In this document: in pieces, positions 10,302 to 18,763 of the stretch
How the letters are laid out: each line of letters opens with the position of its first letter
How positions within the stretch are numbered: position 1 is the first letter of the stretch
Assembly: GCF_900107845.1 (NCBI RefSeq)
Contig: NZ_FNRM01000003.1
Span: 475,025 to 539,024, forward strand
Length of the DNA stretch: 64,000 nucleotides
Direction: 5' to 3'
From: Alkalimonas amylolytica
GTDB lineage: Bacteria; Pseudomonadota; Gammaproteobacteria; Enterobacterales; Alteromonadaceae
Program-made: the position numbers and the translations under genes
Notes under the pieces: model-generated
The model's input: only the letters and a program-made list of their open reading frames with translations
The model's database searches: none
Told to the model about the DNA's origin: nothing

Positions 10302-10376
10302 GCATTCAATCCTTTCCAAAACTGTCGTGAAAGCCTGCATCGGAGGGGGAAAACCGGCAGGCCTAGCTGGGGGGAC

Positions 10377-10404
10377 ATTATAAAGAAAACAACAGCAATG
10401 TCAC
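10377..10404 (-). promoter_or_regulatory. Predicted promoter of aspS-yebC-ruvCAB
   Basis: On the minus strand GTGACA, 16 bp and a perfect TATAAT. The start would be near 10370, leaving a leader of about 70 nt before the aspS ATG. Confidence 0.55.
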
Positions 10405-10453
10405 TGCCCGCAAGCTCTGCTATGATGGCATTTTTTCTCAGAAGGTCGCTGCC

Positions 10454-11311
10454 ATGCTCTACCTTGGCTGCCCCATGTGGGCCAATGCCAGCTGGAAACA
10501 CAGTCTGTTTAGTCCAGGCTGCAAAACCGCCGATTTTTTGCAGCAGTACAGCCAGGTGTTTAACACCGTGGAAGGTAATACCACCTTTTATGCCGATCCC
10601 AAGCCAGCAAGCCTGCAGCGCTGGAGCGAGCAAACCCCAAGGTCGTTTCGCTTTGTACTGAAGGTGCCTTCGCGTATCAGTCATCAGGCAGGGGCAGATG
10701 CTCAGGCAGAGCTTAAACACTGGTGGCAATCCCTAAAGCCACTGCATAGCCGCATCGGTCAGGTACACCTGCAACTACCTGCCACGGCCGGGCCAGAGCA
10801 ACTGGCGTTTATTGCCGCAATGCTGGATACACTGGTCGCCGATGTGCGCTGCTGTGTGGAAGTGCGGCACTTGGCCTTTTTTGATAAAGCCGAACACGAA
10901 GTGCATTTAAACCGACTGCTGCGTGATTATCAAACCGAGCGGGTGGTCTTTGACAGCCGGTCCTTGTTTGCAGTGCCAGCCAGCCATCCGGCGCTTATCG
11001 AAGCGCAGCGCAAAAAGCCTCGTTTACCGGTGCATGCCATTTGCCTGACGGATGCACCCGTGGTGCGCTTTATCGGCTGCGATGATGCTGCCATTAACCG
11101 TCAGCATTACCAACCCTGGCTGGCTAAAATTCGCCAGTGGCTGGATGAAGGCAGAAGCCCTTATTGCTTTTTTCATACCCCGGATAATGCCTCGGCTCCG
11201 GAGCTCTGCCGCGCTTTTGTGCAGGATCTGGGGATAACGCATCCAGCGCTCGAGCCCTGGCCTGGCGAGCACAACCAATCGGCTGGCGGCATGCAACCAG
11301 AGCTATGGTAA
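10454..11311 (+). CDS. DUF72 (YecE-like) protein
   Basis: A 285-residue protein of the DUF72 family, a TIM-barrel-like fold of unknown activity. The N terminus YLGCPMWANASWKHSLFSP and the segment FNTVEGNTTFYADP are typical, as is CVEVRHLAFF in the middle. E. coli yecE lies next to aspS, and here it is divergent from aspS, so the neighbourhood is conserved. Despite the conservation no biochemical role is established for the family. Confidence 0.88.
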   Translation: MLYLGCPMWANASWKHSLFSPGCKTADFLQQYSQVFNTVEGNTTFYADPKPASLQRWSEQTPRSFRFVLKVPSRISHQAGADAQAELKHWWQSLKPLHSRIGQVHLQLPATAGPEQLAFIAAMLDTLVADVRCCVEVRHLAFFDKAEHEVHLNRLLRDYQTERVVFDSRSLFAVPASHPALIEAQRKKPRLPVHAICLTDAPVVRFIGCDDAAINRQHYQPWLAKIRQWLDEGRSPYCFFHTPDNASAPELCRAFVQDLGITHPALEPWPGEHNQSAGGMQPELW

Positions 11312-11315
11312 GGCC

Positions 11316-11999
11316 TTAGCAGCTGATGGTGCTGGCGGCTGGTTTATGCAGCAACACCACATCGGGGCCATAAAACTCTAATTGCAATTGGTGTTCGCTG
11401 GCCAGCCAGCGGAAGCTGTTATCGGCGAAAAAGCTGATATGGGTAGGGTCGAGCGTATAATGCCAATTGGCAAAAGCGGCGTCGGTGGAAAGCCGCTTGG
11501 TCATCAACCCCAGCCAGCCTCCCGGTTTAAGCATGCCAATCAACTGGCTGAGCACCTGACCAGGGGCACTTAAATGCTCCACCACTTCGCTGCTGCAAAT
11601 AAAGTCGTAGCGCTGTGCTAAACGCTCGGGCTGGTGGCAGTAGTACAGATCGTAATTAGCGCAGGCAAAGCCGGCTTCTGCAAACATCAGCGCCAGCGTT
11701 GGTCCCGGGCCACAGCCAAAATCCAACCCAACAGCACCCGGCGCAAGTTTCTGATGCATCGGTTCATACAAGCGGTTTAAAAATTTACGGTAGCCCGGAT
11801 CATCCGGCCGGTTTTGGTGCTGATCGTACACGGCTTTTTCAGCCACGCTATCCAAATGAAAAACTGCAGGCACAAACACCAGAGCACAGGTGGCGCAGCG
11901 CCAGTAATCGCGGGGCAGTACCTTAGAGCGCTGCTCGCTATGATACAGCTGCGTGTGGTCGGATTGACACAGCGGACAAAGCGATGGCACGGTATTCAT
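11316..11999 (-). CDS. Zinc-ribbon class I SAM-dependent methyltransferase
   Basis: A 227-residue protein. An N-terminal zinc ribbon (CPLC near residue 8 and CATC near 35) precedes a Rossmann methyltransferase core with motif I GLDFGCGPGPTLALM. Later FICSSEVVEHLSAPG resembles the post-motif loop of UbiG/COQ5-like enzymes, and PGGWLGLMTK the family beta-hairpin. The substrate cannot be read from the sequence. Its stop lies 4 bp from the convergent DUF72 gene. Confidence 0.8.
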   Translation of the reverse strand: MNTVPSLCPLCQSDHTQLYHSEQRSKVLPRDYWRCATCALVFVPAVFHLDSVAEKAVYDQHQNRPDDPGYRKFLNRLYEPMHQKLAPGAVGLDFGCGPGPTLALMFAEAGFACANYDLYYCHQPERLAQRYDFICSSEVVEHLSAPGQVLSQLIGMLKPGGWLGLMTKRLSTDAAFANWHYTLDPTHISFFADNSFRWLASEHQLQLEFYGPDVVLLHKPAASTISC

Positions 12000-12039
12000 T
12001 TTTGAGTGTACTCAGGGAATGCCTGCATGGACCCTTGAT

Positions 12040-12068
12040 TTGACATCGAAAACGGCTCGCTCTAGGCT
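12040..12068 (+). promoter_or_regulatory. Predicted promoter of the amidoligase/amidotransferase pair
   Basis: A perfect TTGACA, 17 bp, then TAGGCT, about 70 bp before the amidoligase start. The -10 box is only moderate. Confidence 0.4.
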
Positions 12069-12141
12069 GGTGGTAAGCAACAGGCGTTCAGCCTAACCGA
12101 ACCGGCCTTGTCTGACAACTCGGCAGACACCTGCAGGAGCC

Positions 12142-13128
12142 ATGATGACCGAACAAGCAAGCTTGCTACCGCTGCCTTTTGCCAACAGCCACCGGGGCAA
12201 CCCAAGACGCATTGGCGTTGAAATTGAACTTAGTGGTCTTACTCTGAACGAGCTTGCTGAATTGGTGGCGTCAGAGCTACAACTTACTACCGAGCAAAAG
12301 GGTCGTTACGATCTGCGTTTAACCGGCGATCAAGCCGGTGACTGGGTGGTGGAGCTCGATTTTCATTTACTCAAAGAATTAGGAAAAACACAGCAAGACC
12401 CCGGCAGTCTGTCAGAAAGTGCCGAGCAACTGCTTGCTACGGTGGCCAGCCAGTTGGTACCGCTGGAGCTGGTGAGCCCGCCCCTGCCGTTTGATCGCCT
12501 GAGTGATATCGAGCGCATTATCAGCCGCTTGCAGCAGCAGGGTGCCAAAGGTTCTTCCGATGAGTTTCAAAATGCCTTTGGCTTGCAACTGAACCCGGAG
12601 ATCCCATCAAGCGACCCGACTGTTTTGCTGCGCTTTTTGCAAGCCTTTGTCTGCCTGCATGACTGGCTGCTGCAACAAGAGCAAATCGATGTGACCCGGC
12701 GTTTAACCAGTTACATCAACCCTTACCCCAAAGCCTACCAAAAGCTGATTTTGGCTGTCGATTACCAGCCAGATTTGGCTCAGCTCATTGATGATTACCT
12801 TACGCATAATCCCAGCCGTAACCGGGCGCTGGATTGTTTGCCGCTGTTTATGGAGCTGGATGAAAGCAGAGTCAAAGCCGTGATCAAAGACGAACTGGTC
12901 AAAGCCCGGCCGACCTTTCATTACCGCCTGCCCAGCTCCGAACTGCAACAGCCCGGCTGGGGCTTGCACCGGGCCTGGAATGGCTGGATCCAGCTTGAGC
13001 AACTGGTAGCCAACCCGGAGCAACTCAAAGCCTGCGCAGCTGCTTACCTGGCCTTGCTGCACAAGCCGCTGGGTAAACTGCTGCAAGACTGGCCTATGCA
13101 AGTGGAGCAACGATGGCTAAACCGGTAA
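12142..13128 (+). CDS. Putative amidoligase (amidoligase_2-like)
   Basis: A 328-residue protein. The N-terminal RRIGVEIELSGLTLNELA matches the glutamate-rich metal-binding strand of glutamine-synthetase-like amidoligases (GVEIE), and WVVELDFHLL is a likely second acidic strand. Such enzymes are predicted to join amino groups to carboxylates with ATP. GGAG lies just before tandem ATG codons. The next gene overlaps by 16 bp and encodes a glutamine-amidotransferase-like hydrolase; this pairing is reported for the amidoligase_2 family (Aravind and co-workers) but has no known product that I can name. Family call is confident; substrate is unknown. Confidence 0.78.
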   Translation: MMTEQASLLPLPFANSHRGNPRRIGVEIELSGLTLNELAELVASELQLTTEQKGRYDLRLTGDQAGDWVVELDFHLLKELGKTQQDPGSLSESAEQLLATVASQLVPLELVSPPLPFDRLSDIERIISRLQQQGAKGSSDEFQNAFGLQLNPEIPSSDPTVLLRFLQAFVCLHDWLLQQEQIDVTRRLTSYINPYPKAYQKLILAVDYQPDLAQLIDDYLTHNPSRNRALDCLPLFMELDESRVKAVIKDELVKARPTFHYRLPSSELQQPGWGLHRAWNGWIQLEQLVANPEQLKACAAAYLALLHKPLGKLLQDWPMQVEQRWLNR

Positions 13129-13793
13129 TTGCCATTACAGGACCAGAGCGCGGCGCTTTCGGACCTCGCTTTTTGGTGGCACTGGCGGTGCGCTGTTATG
13201 GTGGAGTCCCCCTGCAGTTGCGACCATCCCAACACGAACAATCCGTCAGCTTTGATGGCGTGGTGGTGACCGGTGGCCATGATGTAGACCCGGTACTGTA
13301 TGCGGCCGAGCCTGAAGTCCATCCAAAGTATGATCCAGAACGGGATAAACTGGAAATGGCCGTGATTAAGCAAGCTTTGCAGCAGCGCAAACCATTGCTG
13401 GGCATTTGCCGCGGCGCACAGCTGCTGAATGTGTGCCGGGGTGGTAACCTGCACCAGCAGCTAAAAGAACATCGCTACAACACCTCGCATCGCTGGACGG
13501 TATTGCCGCTAAAAACGCTTTGCCTGGAAGAAAGCCCCTCGCTGCTGGCCAAGCTGCTTAAGTGCCAGCGCTGTAAAATCAACAGCCTGCACAACCAGGC
13601 CATCAATCAATTAGGCGATGGTTTAAAAGTGGTAGCACGAGACCTGGATCAACTGGTGCAAGCCATTGAAGATCCAGACTACCCCTTCTTACTGGGTGTG
13701 CAGTGGCACCCGGAGTTTTTGCTGTTTCTGGGCCGCCAGCGCCGCTTATTTAAAGCCCTGGTTGCCAGAGCCCGCGAGCAACAACAAGGCTAA
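13113..13793 (+). CDS. Class I glutamine amidotransferase-like hydrolase (peptidase C26)
   Basis: A 226-residue protein similar to gamma-glutamyl-GABA hydrolase PuuD. It shows VVTGGHDVDP, the nucleophile elbow LLGICRGAQLLNVCRGG (catalytic Cys in GICRG), and the C-terminal His-Glu pair in GVQWHPEF. It should hydrolyse a gamma-glutamyl or similar amide bond. The 16-bp overlap with the amidoligase gene suggests coupled synthesis and a common substrate. Its stop overlaps the convergent exporter gene by 4 bp. Confidence 0.85.
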   Translation: MAKPVIAITGPERGAFGPRFLVALAVRCYGGVPLQLRPSQHEQSVSFDGVVVTGGHDVDPVLYAAEPEVHPKYDPERDKLEMAVIKQALQQRKPLLGICRGAQLLNVCRGGNLHQQLKEHRYNTSHRWTVLPLKTLCLEESPSLLAKLLKCQRCKINSLHNQAINQLGDGLKVVARDLDQLVQAIEDPDYPFLLGVQWHPEFLLFLGRQRRLFKALVARAREQQQG

Positions 13794-14662
13794 GCCCACA
13801 TCACGCAGACAGCTGCCAGCACGATCAGAGCTAACCCCAGATGATCGCTACGAGCCAGTTTTTCTTTGAAGAAAAATGCCGAAATCAGCAGCATAAAGAG
13901 CACTTCAACCTGGCCCAGTGTTTTTACCAGCGCCACCGACTCCAGACTCATGGCGGTAAACCAGCCAATGGAGCCCAAACAACTGCACACACTGATCAGT
14001 AGCGTTAAGCGCGGCCTTTGCCACAAGGCCAGCAGCACAGCCGGATCGCGTAGCAGCAACCAGCCAATTAACAGCACACTTTGCAGGCAAATCACCAGCA
14101 GCAACACCCAGGCTGCGCCATGCGGGAAAGGCAGCCCGAGCACCAGGCTGGCTTCGCGCACCCAGAGTGAGGTCAGCGCAAAGGATAAACCACTGCCAAG
14201 CCCAAGCAACAAGGTTGGCCAGGACAGAGCCCGCAGTCGAGCACCACTCAGTAACCAGATAGCCGCAGCCCCCAATAATACACCCAGCCAGCCCAGCCAG
14301 CTTAAAGGGGCACTGAAAAACAACACGCCAAGGGCAGCGGCCAGAATCGCTTCACTTTTAGCCAGGCCTGCCCCAATGGCGTAATTACGCCGTTGAAACA
14401 GCTGCACCATCAACGACGTTGCCAGAATTTGTGCCAGCGCTGCGCCCACGATATAGCCCCAGAACCAGCCCTGAAACTGACCGCCACTGACCGGCTGCCA
14501 ACTGTACAGAGCCAGCAAATAGAGCGCTGCCAATGGTGAGGCCCATAAAAAACGGGCCAGGGTGACGCCGGTGACCGGCACCTCCAGGCTAAGCTGTTTT
14601 TGAAACGCATTGCGCCAGGCCTGCATAAAGGCCGCCAGCAAGGTAAAAGGGATCCAGAGCAC
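13790..14662 (-). CDS. DMT superfamily (EamA) transporter
   Basis: About 290 residues with roughly ten hydrophobic helices, in two EamA-type repeats (ITLLAAFMQAWRNAFQKQ-like start; second repeat from about residue 150). I favour the GTG at 14662 (VLWIPFTLL) because AGGA lies 7 bases upstream and the upstream in-frame TTG at 14722 adds only a polar stretch. These carriers export amino acids, metabolites or drugs; nothing shows which. It lies just downstream of the threonine aldolase gene on the same strand. Confidence 0.82.
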   Translation of the reverse strand: MLWIPFTLLAAFMQAWRNAFQKQLSLEVPVTGVTLARFLWASPLAALYLLALYSWQPVSGGQFQGWFWGYIVGAALAQILATSLMVQLFQRRNYAIGAGLAKSEAILAAALGVLFFSAPLSWLGWLGVLLGAAAIWLLSGARLRALSWPTLLLGLGSGLSFALTSLWVREASLVLGLPFPHGAAWVLLLVICLQSVLLIGWLLLRDPAVLLALWQRPRLTLLISVCSCLGSIGWFTAMSLESVALVKTLGQVEVLFMLLISAFFFKEKLARSDHLGLALIVLAAVCVMWA

Positions 14663-14741
14663 AGGGGCATCCTGCTTATCCAACCATGCCGCATGGTAGC
14701 AGGCATCTGGCCGTCCAGACAATGGAATCTGCCGATACTAG

Positions 14742-15836
14742 TTATTCATGGCTTGCATACTGCCGGCTAAAGTTTTCCAGCAAGGCAAGCGTGCGGGCAA
14801 TATCTGCCGCCTGGATATCCAGGTGGCATACCCAGCGCAAGCGATGCCACTCAGTACCGCCATGGCTGTAGTTGCTGCCGCTTAGCAGCACCCCCTGTTG
14901 CTTTAGGTAAGGCAGTAAGGCTGCCGCCAGCGGCGGCGCCATATCGCAGAACAAGATATTGGTTTGTACCGGTTGCAGCCGTAACTTGCCCTGCCAGCAG
15001 GCGTAACGCTCTGCCAGTTGCTGTATTCCCCCGGCCAGTTGCTGACAATGGGTATGATCATCAGCCAACCTGAGCACCTGATGCTGCAAAGCATAGTGCC
15101 CGGCTGCGGCCAACAGGCCGGTTTGCCGCATACCGCCCCCCAGCATTTTTCGCAGGCGACGGGCTCGACCGATCACTTCCTTAGAGCCTAATAATAACGA
15201 ACCAACCGGTGCTCCCAAGCCTTTGGATAAACACAGCGACAGAGAATCATAACCCTGGCACAACTGGCGCGCCATCTGCCAGACATCCCGCTCCCGCTCA
15301 GCCGCAAGGCGGGTGGCGGCATTCATCAAACGGGCGCCATCAATATGGCAGGCCAGCTGATGCTGTCTGGCCAGCTTTGCGACACTGGTCATGTACTCCG
15401 GGCTTAGCACCTTGCCGGCGATGGTGTTTTCCACCACCACCAAACGGGTGCGGGCAAAATGAGGGTCGTCCGGTTTAATCGCCGCGGCGATGTCTTCCAA
15501 CAACAAGGACCCATCGGCCTGCACGGCTAATGGTTGTGGTTGAATAGAGCCAAGCACAGCGGCACCGCCACCTTCCCAGCGGTAGGTGTGCCAATCCTGC
15601 CCAAGGATGACTTCATCGCCGCGTTGGCAGTGACTCATCATGGCCAGTAGATTGGTTTGGGTGCCGCTTGAGGCAAAAAGTGCGGCTTCAAAACCCAGCT
15701 GAGCAGCCGCCCAGTCTTGCAGCGCATTGGTGGTTGGATCGTCCGAAAATACATCGTCACCCAGCTCAGCGTCCATCATGGCTGCTTTCATGCCTGCGGT
15801 CGGTTTGGTGACGGTATCGCTGCGAAAATCAATCAT
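14742..15836 (-). CDS. ltaE: Low-specificity L-threonine aldolase
   Basis: A 364-residue PLP-dependent fold-type I enzyme that splits L-threonine (and allo-threonine) into glycine and acetaldehyde. Family features are the N terminus MIDFRSDTVTKPTAGM, GDDVFSDDPTTNALQ, the PLP Asp region HIDGARLMNA and the Schiff-base lysine in SLCLSKGLGAPVGS. I start at this Met because it is the conserved N terminus; an open extension of 25 residues upstream looks non-native. Confidence 0.93.
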   Translation of the reverse strand: MIDFRSDTVTKPTAGMKAAMMDAELGDDVFSDDPTTNALQDWAAAQLGFEAALFASSGTQTNLLAMMSHCQRGDEVILGQDWHTYRWEGGGAAVLGSIQPQPLAVQADGSLLLEDIAAAIKPDDPHFARTRLVVVENTIAGKVLSPEYMTSVAKLARQHQLACHIDGARLMNAATRLAAERERDVWQMARQLCQGYDSLSLCLSKGLGAPVGSLLLGSKEVIGRARRLRKMLGGGMRQTGLLAAAGHYALQHQVLRLADDHTHCQQLAGGIQQLAERYACWQGKLRLQPVQTNILFCDMAPPLAAALLPYLKQQGVLLSGSNYSHGGTEWHRLRWVCHLDIQAADIARTLALLENFSRQYASHE

Positions 15837-15989
15837 GGGAAGCCCCGCTGTGGACAAAATTGGCTCAGTGTCGCCCGAGCCTGGCTGGGATACAATCAAA
15901 AAATCGAACACTCAACTGAATTTTATGCAATTTAATCGCAATGACCTCGTCCCCATAGTAATGTCAGGCAATCAACCAAGGACCAGCCC

Positions 15990-17054
15990 ATGACCGATTT
16001 ATTTACTCCGCTTAAGTTAGGCAAAACAAGCCTGCCCAACCGTATCCTGATGGCACCGCTGACCCGTTGTCGGGCCGACGCCAATCATGTGCCAACCGCC
16101 ATGATGGCCGAGTACTATGCGCAGCGTGCCAGTGCTGGTTTGCTGATTGCAGAAGCGACCATGGTAAGCGAAGGCAATTCCGCATTTTGGCGTGAACCTG
16201 GTATTTACTCTGCGGCTCAAATCAGCGCCTGGCGAACGGTCACTGATGCGGTGCATGCCAAAGGTGGGCGGATTTTTTTGCAGATCTGGCACGGTGGCCG
16301 GGCTTGTCATCCAGCGTTGAATGACGGTGCTACTCCGGTCGCTCCATCCGCCATCGCCATTGATGATACCGTGCATACCCCGGAAGGAAAACTACCTTAT
16401 GTGGTACCGCGCGCGCTTGAGCTCAGCGAAATACCAGCCATAGTCACTGCCTTTCGGCAGGCTGCGCTCAATGCCATTGAAGCTGGTTTTGATGGCGTTG
16501 AAATCCATGGTGCCAATGGCTACCTGCTGGATCAGTTTTTGCGCAGTGGATCCAATCAGCGCAGTGACCACTATGGTGGCCCGCTGGAAAACCGTGCCCG
16601 CTTATTATTCGAGGTGATTGCAGCTGTTACAGCGGCCATTGGCCCTGATCGCACCGGCCTGCGTTTATCACCACTCAATAGCTTTAATAGCATGCTGGAC
16701 GATGATCCCATCCAGCTGATGCAGTATCTGGCCACCGAGCTCAACCGCTATGAGCTGGCTTATTTGCACCTGATGCGGGCGGATTTTGCCGGCATACAGC
16801 AGGCCGATGTGATCTCAGTCACCCGTGAGCACTATCAGGGTACTTTGATTGGCAACATGGGCTACAGCGTTGATGAAGCAAGCTCTGCGGTAGCAAGCGG
16901 CCAGTTGGATGCGATCGCCTTTGGCAGCGCCTATATTGCCAACCCTGACTTGGTTGAGCGTTTTGCCAAGCAGCTGCCTCTGGCCGAACCGGATGCGGCA
17001 ACATTTTACACCCAGGATACCAAAGGCTATACCGACTACCCCAGTCTCGCTTAA
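15990..17054 (+). CDS. nemA: Old yellow enzyme family ene-reductase (NemA-like)
   Basis: A 354-residue FMN-dependent TIM-barrel oxidoreductase. Family motifs are LPNRILMAPLTRCRA, QIWHGGRACHP, the substrate-binding VEIHGANGYLLDQFLRSG and SDHYGGPLENRARLL. It reduces activated alkenes such as N-ethylmaleimide and some nitro compounds with NADPH. In E. coli nemA is controlled by NemR, but no regulator gene is adjacent here. Confidence 0.92.
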   Translation: MTDLFTPLKLGKTSLPNRILMAPLTRCRADANHVPTAMMAEYYAQRASAGLLIAEATMVSEGNSAFWREPGIYSAAQISAWRTVTDAVHAKGGRIFLQIWHGGRACHPALNDGATPVAPSAIAIDDTVHTPEGKLPYVVPRALELSEIPAIVTAFRQAALNAIEAGFDGVEIHGANGYLLDQFLRSGSNQRSDHYGGPLENRARLLFEVIAAVTAAIGPDRTGLRLSPLNSFNSMLDDDPIQLMQYLATELNRYELAYLHLMRADFAGIQQADVISVTREHYQGTLIGNMGYSVDEASSAVASGQLDAIAFGSAYIANPDLVERFAKQLPLAEPDAATFYTQDTKGYTDYPSLA

Positions 17055-17074
17055 ATACCAAGGCTGCAGACAAA

Positions 17075-17098
17075 ATGGCTTCGGGCAACCGAAGCCAT
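17075..17098. terminator. Perfect hairpin between convergent genes
   Basis: A perfect 10-bp stem (ATGGCTTCGG/CCGAAGCCAT) closed by a GCAA tetraloop, located between the ends of nemA and the diguanylate cyclase gene. On the minus strand it is followed by four T residues, on the plus strand by none. It may be a weak terminator for the cyclase gene or an RNA 3'-end stabiliser. Confidence 0.45.
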
Positions 17099-17223
17099 GG
17101 TCATACCAGGACTCAGAACGCAGCAGCATCCAGCCAAGCAGCAACAAACTCAGCATGAGTGCGGTGGATGAGCGCCAGTACTGGCTCCAAGGTTTCGATG
17201 CCTTGTGCCCGACCAGGCCGTTT

Positions 17224-18687
17224 TCAGCTGACAGCAGCCACAAAGGGCTTTGCCAGGCAAATCCTGTCCCGGCCCTCAGCCTTGGCCTGATAGAGGGCTT
17301 TATCGGCCCGCTCAAAGCAAGCCATCAGCGGCTCTTTCGCCCCCTGCTCCGCCAGTCCGAAACTGCAACTGAGTTGCACACTACCGGCAAATAACTGCTG
17401 GCTGATGCTCTGGCGAATACGCTCCGCCAGGACCTTAGCTTCAGGCAAACTGGTTTTCTGGCAAAGAATCACAAACTCCTCACCGCCCCAGCGGGTTACC
17501 TGATCACCATCGCGAACTTGCTGCATTAATTCATACGCTAACTCCTGCAGTACCTGATCCCCAACCAAATGACCATACTGATCGTTGATCTGCTTAAAAT
17601 AATCGATATCGAGCACAATCAGGCTAAATGCATCGTCGCTATGTGGTTGTCGCCGCTGCTTTTGCATCGACTGATCAAAGTGATTGCGGTTGTACGTCTT
17701 GGTCAAAGGATCATGGCTGGATAAAAATTGCAATTTGTTGACCGCTCGCTGAAGCCGGGCCTGGGTTTGCTTGAGTTGCTGATTTTTTTCCTGCAATTTC
17801 CGGTTAAAATAACTGCTGCGGTAATTCCAGAGCAGCAGCAACAGAATGATACCCAGCGCAGCAGCACTTACTTGCCAAATCAGCCGGTAATTGGTGTGGT
17901 CGATGACTTCAATTTGGGTCCAGTTGCGGTAAATCTGAATGCGCTCAGTGTCGCTAAGTTCTGCCAATGCCTGTTCAAGTACCGGGATTAACGGCTCAAG
18001 CCCGGTAATCACACCAAGCCGTAGTTCATCCTCCAGCCCGACCCAGCCTGCAATTTTCATTTGATACAAGGCTTGCTGTTGGATCAATGCATTGATGGAA
18101 TACAAGGAGCCAATAAAGAGATCAGCCCTGCCGCTGGCGACTGCCGTCAAACCATCGGCTTCACTCTGCACCAACACGATAGGGATCTCTGGATAATGCA
18201 TGGCCAGATACTCCAACAGCCGATAGCCCTCAGGCACGGCCAGCGAACGCTCCCCAATATTATCCAGGCTTTGTAAAAATGGCTGCTCGCGCAAAGACAC
18301 CAGCACATTGGGCGAGCGGAAATAGACGTCACTAAATACCAGATATTGCTCCCGCTCTGACGAGCGATTCAGCATTGGCGTGAGCTGGCAGTCGCCTTGT
18401 TGCAAGGCAGTCAGGGTCTGGTTCCAGGACTCAGTTGGCAGCAGCACAAACTCAATACCCGTCGCGCGCTGCAGGTAACGAATGTAGTCAGCAGAGATGC
18501 CAACATGGCTGCCATCAGCAATTGCTTCGTAAGGCAACCAGTCAGGATCCACGCAGTATGTTATTTGCTGCGGTAATGTCGCCCAGGCACTAAGCGATAA
18601 AAAGCTGCCACCAAGCCATAACAGGCAGCAGCAGCGACGAATCGTTTTGATGGCACAACAGGTCCGGTTTGGTGATTTATCTCGCAC
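17224..18687 (-). CDS. Diguanylate cyclase with periplasmic SBP_bac_3 sensor
   Basis: A 487-residue inner-membrane protein. After a signal/anchor (about 18-38) comes a periplasmic solute-binding domain of the SBP_bac_3 type (about 42-270, ITYCVDPDWLPYEA, GISADYIRYLQRATG), then one transmembrane helix (about 270-290), a short coiled coil and a GGDEF domain. The active site reads GGEEF and the product-inhibition site RDGD lies five residues before it, so c-di-GMP synthesis with feedback inhibition is expected. The ligand is probably an amino acid or other small molecule. GTG start; a later start is possible. Confidence 0.88.
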   Translation of the reverse strand: MRDKSPNRTCCAIKTIRRCCCLLWLGGSFLSLSAWATLPQQITYCVDPDWLPYEAIADGSHVGISADYIRYLQRATGIEFVLLPTESWNQTLTALQQGDCQLTPMLNRSSEREQYLVFSDVYFRSPNVLVSLREQPFLQSLDNIGERSLAVPEGYRLLEYLAMHYPEIPIVLVQSEADGLTAVASGRADLFIGSLYSINALIQQQALYQMKIAGWVGLEDELRLGVITGLEPLIPVLEQALAELSDTERIQIYRNWTQIEVIDHTNYRLIWQVSAAALGIILLLLLWNYRSSYFNRKLQEKNQQLKQTQARLQRAVNKLQFLSSHDPLTKTYNRNHFDQSMQKQRRQPHSDDAFSLIVLDIDYFKQINDQYGHLVGDQVLQELAYELMQQVRDGDQVTRWGGEEFVILCQKTSLPEAKVLAERIRQSISQQLFAGSVQLSCSFGLAEQGAKEPLMACFERADKALYQAKAEGRDRICLAKPFVAAVS

Positions 18688-18763
18688 ACTTACAGCTCTG
18701 TACTTCGATCCCTGATTTAAAGCCTAGTGTGCTTTTGAAAAAATTCGAGTTTTCAAGCTGGAT

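Noticed and set aside
10274-10729. Minus-strand protein of 151 residues upstream of aspS
   Set aside because: It overlaps the aspS promoter and the DUF72 start and has the composition of an antisense shadow.
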